From: Heliocidaris erythrogramma
Lineage: Eukaryota > Echinodermata > Echinoidea > Camarodonta > Echinometridae
NCBI GenBank assembly: GCA_025617745.1
Contig: CM046864.1
Location: forward strand, 28,830,199 to 28,894,198
Direction: 5' to 3'
DNA length: 64,000 nucleotides
Made by a program: the position numbers and the translations under genes. Below the pieces are notes generated by a model, which worked only from the letters and a program-made list of their open reading frames with translations, did no database searches and had not been told where the DNA came from. Position 1 is the stretch's first letter; every line of letters starts with the position of its first letter. Of the stretch, positions 23,368-34,200 are shown piece after piece.

Positions 23368-24666
23368 CACTGCAAAAACCAGGGTGTTAAATTCAACACC
23401 ATGGGTGTTAAAAGTTATTCTTTCCCGGTATCTATATAATCTATATCCTGCAACACCGAAAGATTAAAAGAACACCTAGTTTCGGATTAAATCAAAATTA
23501 ACACCCAGAATGGTGTTGAATATTCAACACCAATGATCAACACCACTGGTGTTATTTAAACACCAATATTGTACACCATCCATGGTATTAAAAATAATTT
23601 ACACCAATAATTTACACGCCATATTAACGCCATGTCCTATATCATCTTGGTGCACACACAGAAATGTTTTACAAAAATTATGTAAAAAATTATGTTAAAT
23701 AGGAACTCCATAACTTTTTTGTAAATTTTAGCTAACAATATATTCGACGATAATTATGTAAAATGTCATGTTAAATATAGGTACTTAAAATTCATGTGTA
23801 AATTTTACCTAACAAACAATTCTACACATGTATTATGTGGTTGGGCAAATTCAGTTGCCCAATTGTTTCCTTTTTCCTCCAACCCAGGTAAAAAAAAAAA
23901 ATAAACCTGCTTGTTATGTCTTTCTGGGTCTTAACTTATTAATCCTAACCTATCCTACTTTAAGCTATCCTATCCTACATGTATATCTTAACCTATCCTA
24001 TCCTAGTCCTATCCTATCCTGTTGGTACAGTCTAGTGCAAGCTCTTATATACCCATTATAATTGTTTATGCATATGGTAAGAGTTATTAAAATCGGGCCA
24101 CCCCAAACCATACGCTACTGAAAATTCATGAATATTCATATAAGTGTTTCCCCCAATATTGAGGGAAAAATACGAAAATGCATTTTTTACAAAACCGTTT
24201 GCAAAACATTTTTACTTAATGACGACAAATTACATTGTGCATGTTAAATAAACTTAACGAAAAGGGCAATATTGTAAAAATCTTTATGAAGAAATATCTT
24301 ACAGCGTTACTTTGCAAGATTTGTTCAGTCAGTTTTACATAACTGTGTATCAAAATCATGTTAATGTCAATTAACTTCGATTCTCGTTCCTACCGGTCAC
24401 GCGTCGAGAAAGTTTGGTGCATGCGCTGCTGCACTATGCTTAGACCAATCAGGAGCTAGCGATCCCGCGGTATTTCTGTTCATTTATTTTGCGCATGCGT
24501 GTTTTAAATAAATTACACCCGATGGTGTAATCAACCGAACTATTCCAACAGATTTGATTACGGAGCCATAACAATGATTCTCTGGGTGTTATAATAACAC
24601 CATAAGAATACATTTAATTGTACACCAACGTAGTGTTGAATATTTAACACCCTGGTTTTTGCAGTG
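23368..24666. mobile_element. 1.3-kb TIR element filled with GGTGTT/AACACC motifs
   Basis: Ends CACTGCAAAAACCAGGGTGT and ACACCCTGGTTTTTGCAGTG are inverted. The subterminal parts hold more than a dozen copies of GGTGTT or AACACC in both orientations, for example CAACACCACTGGTGTTATTT. The middle has (TATCC)n near 23950-24020 and no transposase. The target duplication is not clear. Confidence 0.65.
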
Positions 24667-24823
24667 CAGAGCCATCCATAAACAGAGTTTCGCCAACTCG
24701 GTTTTAGTTGGGCCCAACATTGCGTATATTCCTTTGTTACATGCTTGCCTAACAAAGCAACATGTAACCATATTGTCACCCACTGGAGCAGAGTTGGTCA
24801 AACTCTATGTATGGATGGCACTG
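24667..24823. mobile_element. Short foldback MITE
   Basis: GAGCCATCCATA followed by ACAGAGTTTCGCCAACTC at the left is inverted at 24785-24823 (GAGTTGGTCAAACTCTATGTATGGATGGCACTG). It abuts the right end of the previous element. Confidence 0.5.
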
Positions 24824-25645
24824 GGTCAGAGGACGTGAATATGGTTGCAGATAATTTAATTTTTTTAACAGCCTATATTCTAATGAATTATTTCTTGGAG
24901 TCTTTACGACACCATACGACGGTGCCATACCCATACAGTGGGTTGGAAGTTGTATGATTTTTATTTGTACTGAATGAATGCAATAAAGAATGCTACAAAA
25001 CAAAAAACTGGCAATGGCGTCCGTACCATTTTTAACGAAGGCAAACAAATTGTTTTAGACTATTTGATTATTAGACTAGAATATCGTAAAATTACACGAG
25101 TAGTCCGGTAATTATAAAAGAAATAGTTATTTGATCTAGAGTTCGGTAAGAAACTTCACAGAAATGGATAGTCTTGACAGGAACAGTAAGTTTAGATATG
25201 ATTTCTCTCGAGTTTCTCACTTGCAGCTAATCCAGCTACACGCCGGATCGGACGGCGTAGCGCGTACAGGGCAAACGGCCAAATTTCGGGCATTGGCTCA
25301 GATTAGCCGTGAAGTTTCATTACTTTTGTATTGTAAATGTTGATTTAGAACTCACCCAAGTAACGATGTGGATTCTCTGGGTCTTTAACTACGGAATATC
25401 TAACGTCATATTTATTAAATCTATCTCAAAAAGAAAATTAGGTAGGATTTTTTTATTCACCCCTTCAGCCCCATTAAAAAGCAAAAGTACTTCATTTCCG
25501 TGTGCTCTAGATCGAACGTTAGACCAAATGTTGGCCTAGATCTAATTTCAGGCCTATTATGAACATAATACCTCTTAATACCTGTGAAATTACACTTCGA
25601 ATGACGCCTACTGTCTTTATTTCTCATGACTAATCAGCAAAATTT
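24824..25645. other. No gene seen
   Basis: No recognisable gene. The sequence is moderately AT-rich with no clear repeats. Confidence 0.35.
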
Positions 25646-25649
25646 CCCA

Positions 25650-25925
25650 GCTAGCAACACTTACACCAACACCGACCTAGGTGTATAGTGTTAGTGAATG
25701 GGAATTTGTACATGAAATTAAACACCGACGGGCAAGCTCGGTTCAGCAGCCGATAATTGACAAAAAATAAACACCGGCAACCGGAACTACGTCAAAAAAT
25801 CAGAGGTCAACACCTAACACCGACTGATTTTTTTCTCATTTCATAGGCTTGTCGGTGTTAGATCACGATTTTGCTGCAAAATAGAACAAACACCAACACC
25901 GAGGGTGAAATCACCCCGTGTGTAT
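25650..25925. repeat. AACACCGAC-type repeat element
   Basis: ACACCAACACCGACC near 25660 and ACACCAACACCGAGG near 25890 bracket a region with further AACACCG and CGGTGTT copies. It is probably another short motif-filled element, but clean termini were not found. Confidence 0.35.
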
Positions 25926-26336
25926 CAAAATAAAGGTAATCCAAATGTAGAGTGTTAATATTCCAAGGTTATTTACTTTCATTGACAATTTACAATTTTA
26001 CATAATGCTTATAAATAAGGAAGAACTTCTAACCATTCCATTAATATCTTATTTGTATCACTGATGTCACACATGACAAATAACATTGTTATCGTAGATG
26101 ACATATACGAAATGCTTTTTTGCAAGTTTGTATGAATGGAAGAAATGAATTAATACTTTCACTATGTCACACACGTACGTGTGCATTGCTACTGGGTATG
26201 GCCAATTTTCTTCCAAGATAATTGAAACGATTATTTTCTGTCCTGTGATTCTGCTGAATGCTGACTTCGCCTTGCGCTAGTATATCCCCAGGATGATCCA
26301 AATGGTGCTGCTTATTGTTGCAATTATCTCTTCTGG

Positions 26337-26480
26337 GCCCCGTTTCATAAAACTTCTTATCAAGAACAAGTTACAAAAGATTATCATAAGCTACTGAAAT
26401 CCTTTAATCTGATTGGCTGAGAGCGAATTTGTGATAGAAATGAGGCAGTTTGTAATTGATGACAAGTTTTATGCCAGAAT
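26337..26480. mobile_element. ~145-bp MITE (GTTTCATAAAACTT family)
   Basis: Begins GGGCCCCGTTTCATAAAACTT and ends ACAAGTTTTAT. The interior block CATAAGCTACTGAAAT...TGATTGGCTGAGAG is shared with copies near 35726 and 45751. The right end is decayed. Confidence 0.65.
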
Positions 26481-26520
26481 CCCCATTCTTGTGAATGAGG
26501 GTAGTGCCGGATTTCCCTAA

Positions 26521-27175
26521 TGCCCCATTTACATTTGGTCTACGATCATCGTAGGGTGACCGTAAAATGATCGTATCCCTCTAATCGCACGATCTCCCTG
26601 GGGTGGCATTACGACGATCGTACAATTTTCGTACGGATTCACGGTCTCCGTAGCCTCTACGATTTTGTTTAGCGCGGAGTTATACAAATTTTTCAAAATC
26701 GTAGGATCGTAGCCCTTACAAACATCGTAGGTGGCATCGTACGATCAGCGCAGGGTCATTGTGCGGAGGCCTTGCGCTGATCATGCAGAGAGCGTACAAT
26801 TTTTTTTTCAACGGGAGCAAAAAAGAATCGTAAAGAAATCATAAGATCGTAAGGTATCCGCACGATCATCGCACAGCCTCTGTACGGAAATCGCACGATC
26901 TCTGTACGATTTCCGTGAATATGTTATTGTAACCGCGTAGAAATCGCACGATCTCCCTACGACCTCCGTACAATCTCTGTACGATCTCCGTACAGCCTCT
27001 ATACGGCTTTGTCTTTGGCCCCTCTACGATGCCCAGTACATGAAATCGCACGATGACCGTAAATAATGTAAACATAAAAATCGTAGCCCGTAGCCACCTA
27101 CGATGTCCCCCAAATCGCAAGGAAAATCGTAGACTAATCCATCGTACGATGACCGTAGCAAATGTAAACTAGGCA
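26521..27175. mobile_element. 655-bp TIR element filled with CGTACGATC/ATCGTAG motifs
   Basis: TGCCCCATTTACATTTG and CAAATGTAAACTAGGCA are the inverted ends, flanked by TAA and TTA. They match the ends of the element at 40747-42044. The body is almost wholly copies of CGTACGATC, ATCGTAGG, TCTCCGTACG and the like in both orientations. No gene. Confidence 0.75.
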
Positions 27176-27843
27176 TTACATTCGCTCAGATTGTTTTAGC
27201 TGCTGAGGCTCTCATTCTTGGAAACGTACCCCGAAAGCCTCCCGATATCCCTGCATATATACTCCCTCTCCGTTGAAATGTTGTAAACAAAAAGGCCCGC
27301 TGTTCGCTCGCAATAACCAGACCCGTTAAAAAAAACCTTACATTCCAATAAGAATTGGGCAAAAATCTGAACAAACACCCAACTTTTAAAGGGTGACTAA
27401 AATAGAAAATGAATTGCCCATTTTTCGTAAGAAGGACTCATCAGAAGCCAAAACATATCTATCACACACATTTTTATGCATTCAGTCGTATTTCATAATC
27501 ATTTGAAAAGTACATTTTTGCCGATTTACACAGTCATAAGCCCCGCCCCTAAAAAAACAATCGAAGCGACATCGTGATCACGTGATCTGTGACGTACGAG
27601 AAGTAAAGGAAAATATTCCACCCAATACCGTGCACGCCCTCAGGCCTGGCAGGCCCAGCCCGGTACGGTGCCGAGCGCGATTTTCGTGTTTAATTCCTCA
27701 CAATAACGTTGATTTGGGGACATAGTTTCATCAATAGTTTCATCAATCAATGCTGTAGCAAGACCCCTAAAGACCTTTTTCCTAAAGATGAAAAGTGTAG
27801 AGCTAACGAACGAGAGACAGAATTTTCGGTCTATACTTCACCC
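27176..27843. other. No gene seen
   Basis: No convincing coding sequence. A short palindrome GATCACGTGATC lies near 27575. Confidence 0.35.
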
Positions 27844-27887
27844 GTAACTCCAGGGAGCTCCAACGCGTTGGAGCTCCCTGGAGTTAC
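27844..27887. repeat. 44-bp perfect palindrome
   Basis: GTAACTCCAGGGAGCTCCAA is followed immediately by its continuation and exact reverse complement, centred on ACGCGT with no loop. Three 13-bp copies of TTCACCATGGCCC or a variant follow at 27888-27925. Confidence 0.9.
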
Positions 27888-27925
27888 TTCACCATGGCCC
27901 CTTCACCATGGCCCCTTCACCAGGC

Positions 27926-29690
27926 CCCGGCGCGTCTTCTGCGAGGGGTTCAAACATATAATATGGTCGAATTCCCCTTGCCACTTGAGCTTCTTTGCCT
28001 TCGGGATCTGATAAATCATCTGATAAATCAGCTAGAGTTCGTATCTGGCTCAAAAAGGTCCTCCAACTCGGAATCGCGGTCAATTTTCATCTCTCTATAT
28101 AAGATTAAAGTTACTCGAATTCAGCCAAAATTCAGTCAGTACTACCGTAGTATGTAAAGCGAAGTAAAAAAAGGGCGAAAGTGAAATAAACAAAACAAAA
28201 GCGTTCACCAGTCGCTAATTACGAGGGGAACATAGTAAATGTCGTACCAAAGATGTGTAGTACATTGTACAGACGCATAAAACGACTGTGCATGCGTTTG
28301 AGACCAATGCAAAACTTTCGTTCGGCAAGCTCAGATGGACGAGAACATTGTTAAAAAAAAGTTAAAAAACAAAACAAGAGCAGTATATTTGGGCAAAAGT
28401 GTTTGCTGATCTTGTAGAAAATATATCTATAACGATTATTCACTCCTAAGACCATATTGATTAATTTCCTTTTTTCATAAATTGTCCGTTGAACAGAGGG
28501 GTCAAATACCGCATTGTGTGTACAATGTTATACTGCAGCCTGCAGATCTTGTGCCTCTTACTCTTCATACGTCACTTGGGGGTGTGACGTAAATTAGCCA
28601 ATCAGCTCACGAGTTTTAAGGAACGGTCCCCAAACCTCTACTTTTCCCCCTTTTTCTCCAAAACGAGATATAAGTTGGACAATCGATTACCAGATTCGTG
28701 ATTAGAAGGCAAAAATACATGGAAACAGCACCCATTTTCTCTCTAATTTAGTCAACCTTTATGAATGTCCATAAGCAACAGTTTTACTCGGCAGTCACGT
28801 ATCTTGTCCGTCTCAGTCCAACACCCCATACCAAATCTTTCTAAAAATGCTATCATTGTTTTCTAAATGCAATGTCAAAATACGCAATCATGCGTGGCTC
28901 AAGTGAAATTATTCATTTAAGTCTTTAATCCATTTACCAAAACTTGCAAAAATTGGACTTCATATCTGTAATCTTTAATAACAATAATCTCGGTGATGCG
29001 TAACACCAGAGATACAAGTAAGATATCAATGGAAAGGTGAGGAGTTAGTCCTAATTTGGATAAGTCAAAACATCCTCAGAATATCAACCCACAAATTGGA
29101 TTACCTTCATTTTGATACACACAGTAGAAAATCATTCACTCCATACCAACGAAAGAGAAAAGAAAAAAGGATTCACTCGTAAGCTGTACAAAACGTATAA
29201 ACATGAAAAACAGCTATTCTACAAATATTTAAACATATGCATTTATTCATACTGCATGAAAATACAAAAACAACTCAAAATGTTTATATACAATACAATA
29301 TTAGACTTGCAAAGGGTAAATACACCTCCCATCTGAAATGGCCCGAAAGCCACATAATTATGTGATCATAGGTGTGAATAGAATAAGAATACGAGTAAAA
29401 CGTCTTCTACATTACAAACAAAGGAATGTTAACCATACGCAAAAACTGGAAAAAAATCAGTATTCAATTTGTACATATTGGACAGAACCTCATGCCATTC
29501 ATTTCACTCTCATAAAAAAAAAAAAATATGTACAATACAATGATTGCAGATAACAAGTTGTGGAACCATGAAAAGCCATGAAGGCTTGTCAAAGATGATT
29601 CCCTGGAGATATACACTGAATTACATAAAATTGAAGCATTTTTAAACAGGAAATTTCGAATTAAGAATCAGAAGAAATTAGTAACCGTAA
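27926..29690. other. No gene seen
   Basis: 1.8 kb without identifiable gene, RNA or mobile element. It is AT-rich with short homopolymers. Short open frames here have no recognisable motif. Confidence 0.35.
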
Positions 29691-29950
29691 TAATATTCTT
29701 GATTTATATAGCGCTTAAATACACCAAGTGTTCCTAAACGCTTTACAGATGTATCATTACCCCGGTCATCGGATGAAGTCTTACCCGCACATAATGTGTG
29801 CACATTCTCGACCTCCACGGTAGCATTCCAGTCAGACGCCATTTTACAATTCAACGCCCTAGAATGCTGACCAAACTACAATGACGTTCGCATCCTATCG
29901 GGTAAACCTATTCAACACCTGGGCGAAGGGATGCAATGTAGATGACTACG
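29691..29950. repeat. Dispersed repeat with TATATAGCGCTTAAATACACC
   Basis: The phrase GATTTATATAGCGCTTAAATAC, GTTCCTAAACGCTTTACAGATG and the following Cys/His-poor, gene-less sequence resemble the 3' region of LINE- or SINE-type repeats common in marine invertebrates. I recognise the style, not a named family. Confidence 0.35.
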
Positions 29951-30972
29951 GCAATACGACACTAACACTTCTCTGAAACATCTTAGCCCTATGTATATGT
30001 ATATATATATATATTTCTACAAACACACACAAACAGACGCATGAACATTTTTATTCTAATGCATTCTAATTAACGTACAGCTGAAAGTAATTATTATTGC
30101 TTTAATGCAGTACATCAGAAAACTCAATACTTTCAAGAATCCAACCTAAGGACAATTTCAACAGTTCAGTAAATCAATTAATGAAATGTGTGAACACAAC
30201 AATAGAATATTACACAATCTGAAAATGATTTCTGTATGCACTGTAATGGATTACTAAAATTGGCAACAAGTTTATTGCCATGGTGTTGAAGATTGATATA
30301 AGGCATCTCAGAAAGCATTTCACTCCATTAAGCATAAAATTTGTTGCTTGTATGTATTGATATGCCATCTTTACAAAAAAAACAAGAAAAAGAAAACAAA
30401 ATAAGAAAAAAAGATAAGAAAAAAGAAAGAAAAAAGAAAAAAAAAAGAAAAAAGAAAAAAAAGAAGCAGAAGAAAAAGAAGGAAAAGAATGAATTGATAA
30501 ATGAATAAATAAAATTTAAAAAATAAACAATAAAAAATAAAGTAGAGTTGAACAAGCACACGTACAGCAAACTATACAAGTGGGCTGTGGAACAGATGAA
30601 GTTATAGAGTTATAATAGAGTTATAATAATAAAGTATGATGGAGGCAGGTTCCTACATAAACGCACTGAACATGATACTAATCATAGAAAATTTTGGGAA
30701 ATTGCACTATAATTATTTCACAGAAAGTGAAAATAATTTTTTCATTTCACAAAATCCTGATGACACAAATACAAAATTGGAATGCTTGATAATCAACACA
30801 ATTCTCTTAAATATTTATCTTCAACTGCTTTTTACACTTACTTAATGAAACTGTTCAAGGAATACAGTGTTTTTCACTGTAACATAGCTTGCGTTTATGA
30901 AACAGTTGAGGGGCCCGCTGACATGCAGGGTGGGCTTCAGTCATCAGTCACCAAGGAAACGAGGTAGAAGCT
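29951..30972. other. Downstream flank of the glycosyltransferase gene; purine-rich tract
   Basis: (TA)n near 30000 and an A/G-rich low-complexity tract at 30376-30490. On the minus strand this follows the stop codon and should include 3' untranslated sequence. No certain polyadenylation site was chosen. Confidence 0.35.
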
Positions 30973-31285
30973 TTACCGACTAAGCCAACTCGCCTTCTCA
31001 ACCGAGTCAACTCGCCTCCCCGCTGAGTCATGTCGCCTCCTCACTGAGGCAACTCGACCCCTCACTATCATCACAATCAACATTATTATCGTTACTATCA
31101 TAATCATAAGAAATATCGTTGTCATCTGTTCGCATCTTGTCCAATTCGGATTCCATGGTAACTTCTGGATGTTGACCGAGATGTTAGTATAGAGGGGGTG
31201 AAGCTCTATCGTTGGAGGTTCGTACACCAAGTTGGATATCCCGTCCGTCGACATTCGCTCGTCGCATAATGCCAAGAGACAAAAC
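30973..31285 (-). CDS. Exon 5 (terminal) of the GT7 gene
   Basis: Acceptor ATACAACAG at 31286-31294. Encodes FCLLALCDERMSTDGISNLV and LYTNISVNI, the usual end of the family. It then runs into an extra tail: a 21-residue hydrophobic run of Ile, Met, Val, Leu and Thr (about 31063-31125) and an Arg-rich end, before TAG/TGA-type stop at 30973. The tail derives from a TCATAATCA-like microsatellite and a ~28-bp repeat, so it may be a recent extension or the true stop may lie elsewhere in an alternative transcript. Confidence 0.82.
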
Positions 31286-34200
31286 CTGTTGTATTGAATG
31301 AAAAGTTGAAGGGCTGGTCACATTTGTCCGATTACGATAACGATATCCAGATTTTTCCATTCCATTTAGGTACACCCATAGGCCCGTATTCTGAACTCCG
31401 GTTTAACTTAAACCGCGGTCTAAATGTGGTTTAAACCAAGTCTAAACCTGCTCTTTAAACCAGAGTTTTAGAAAATCACATTCTGAACTCCGGTTTAACT
31501 CAAACTCCAGTCTAACTGTGGTTTGACTTTGTACACAATTTTAGACTATACTTGCAGTCCAAGTCAGTTTTAATTAAACTCTGGTTTAACTTTGACTGGA
31601 CTTTAAGTTAAACCGGAGTTCAGAATACGGGCCATAGAGTTACATACGCACTAAACTAGAGTGCGCACAAAGGAGAGGTACATAATTGAAAATGGCCCGC
31701 ATGCGCGAACATGGGCAAAACATCGCTACGAACCCGGAAGCGGGTATGCTATAATACGTGCTGTGGCCAGGGCCCAATATCCTTTCACACAATTTTAAAT
31801 CATAATAACGACAAGTGTAGGGACAAATTACAAAGTATAATATCTGGATGCGTTATTATTTTTTTTTTTTTGGAAAAAAAAACGGTTTATGGATTAGAAT
31901 AAAAGCCTAAAATTCAATATTCCAGACACAATGCACCTCCCCTCCCCCGCGGGTAGGAACTGCTAGCACTAGCGTAGCCAAGGGGGTAGGAGGGGGGGGG
32001 GGGGACTGCCCCTGACAACTTTTGACAAAGAAAATTTGTTTGTTTTCTTTTTTTTTCTGCTTGTCATAGAATTTGGGACGGATAAACATACCTAAAAATA
32101 TGTAATAACCCTTTTTTATTTTTGTTTGTTTGGGGTGTTTTTTTTTTTTTTTGTGGGGGGGGGGGGGGGGGCTTTTCACAGAATTTTGGATGGACAAACA
32201 TACCTAATAATACGTAATAACCTTTATTTTTTTTTGCTTGTCACAGAAATTATGGAGGAAACTGGACCCCATAAAATTTGCCCTCCCCCTTGTTACAAAA
32301 TCCTAGCTACGCCACTGACTGCTAGTCATCGTACATCATTGATTGTGGCCATACATCCTTAATTGTTGGAGAATTTGAAGATGATAAATAGATAAACAGA
32401 GGTACGTACATAAGTGAAATGAGAAAAAAAAACAAAAGAAAATTTTAGAAATAGCATATTGTGTACGAGTAAAGATCGTGTTACTTTTCCTTCTTGTTTA
32501 AAAAGTATACCCACACGTTGTGCGGATCCGGACAGGTCACTTTCAAACAGTAAATCGAACACTTTTTCCTGCTAATAGGTTGACAATTATTGTATGATTT
32601 GCAAAATAATATTCACTGATTTTAGTGTTACCTGATGCATATTTTCATAATTTTTGTTAAGAGTCCGGAAACACAGCCCCATACCAGTCATTCTATATCT
32701 CCTAGCTCTCTGATTAACTCTGTCACATAGGCCTAGATCTCTAAACAAATTTAGTTGACATTTTGGTAATTAAATAGTGCGGGGCAATTACAGTATGCAT
32801 CATTGGAACATTATTATAAATGGGTTCTTTTATCATTATAAAAACTCCCGATGTAGTTGTTACGCACTATTTTCTTGTCATAGCTCTTTGTTTTCTGGTG
32901 TATTTTTCAAGCCCTACATCTAATACTACTACTACTAATAATAATAATAACAATGATAATAATATTACAAAAAATAACCAAAACTTTAAACATATTCTCA
33001 TAATACTCTTGCAAATGTAAAACATATTCAAAGATTAAGTGCTTAAGTTACACAAATGCAGTTAAAACTCATAAAGACGATTGTGCGATGGCTCATTCGC
33101 AAACAAGTGCAATTCATTATCATTATTTTGGTTGTTCATGTGTTACCTTGGCGACTGCCCGAGGTGCACACCCACCATAAACCTTATGTCAAACAGTCAG
33201 ATTATGATAGCTGAGGATCATGTTCATAACCAAAAGAAAACATCATTTAAGCTGATGTAGACACTTGTTGTCAATTTTGTGTTATTTACGATTTTCACAA
33301 AGTATCAGCTTTTTAAGGTATTTCCATGGAAAGGGCCATTTTTTTATATGACCGTGACGTCCAACGACTCAGATTTCGGTTGCAATCAATCGGGCAGTAT
33401 AAAATATGTATAATAGGAGCCTTCCACATATTTTCACGTTTATATTCCAATTTTGCATGGTATTTTTAAAAGTTCCAGTATTTTGCTTATGTGTAACCGT
33501 GGTAACGGCCCTAGCGTTCACGTCCACTCTCAACTTTATGTCAAACTGGGTGATTATATTAGCTGAATGACCTAACTATTATTTAAGATTGGGCGGGCAC
33601 TTTTTCATATTTTGTATTGATGTATTTTCAGAAATTTTACCGTTTCCATGGAAATTGCCGTTTCTGACATGATTAAGACCCCTAGTTACTCAGATTTTGC
33701 TTGCAATCGAATGGACAGCTTAAATTACATATAGATTTTTCCCATATGTTTTTACATTAGTAAATTATGATTATATGACAATTCCTGAAATTTAATTTTC
33801 CCTGATCTGTTGCCATGGAGACGGCCCTAGTGGGCACACCCATCACTAACTTTAAGGCAAACAAGCAGATTCTGAAAGCTGAGGGTCCAAGCTTATAGTA
33901 AAACATGATCTAAACAATTACTAGGGGAGATGAACCCTTGCGGTTCTCGAAAGTCAACGTGTCTAGCACCGAGACTGCCTGAACTTTGTACTTTCTAGCC
34001 CTATTGTAAAATGGCGGCGGTACTTTCTAATCTAGACGTGAATTTTTTTTAGTGAGCCCTCTAGTGTTTGGGGTATGTAACTCTATGGGTACACCCTAGA
34101 TCTGCGCTTCTATGAACAGACACGAGCATCATCACACGTACACGCGATAAAGTAGGGTGTACCTTTAAAGGAGAATTACGCTAAAAAATAAAGACGATAG

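Noticed and set aside
27709..28011. 100-codon open frame over the 44-bp palindrome
   Set aside because: No domain, and its unusual content comes from the palindrome and the 13-bp repeats.
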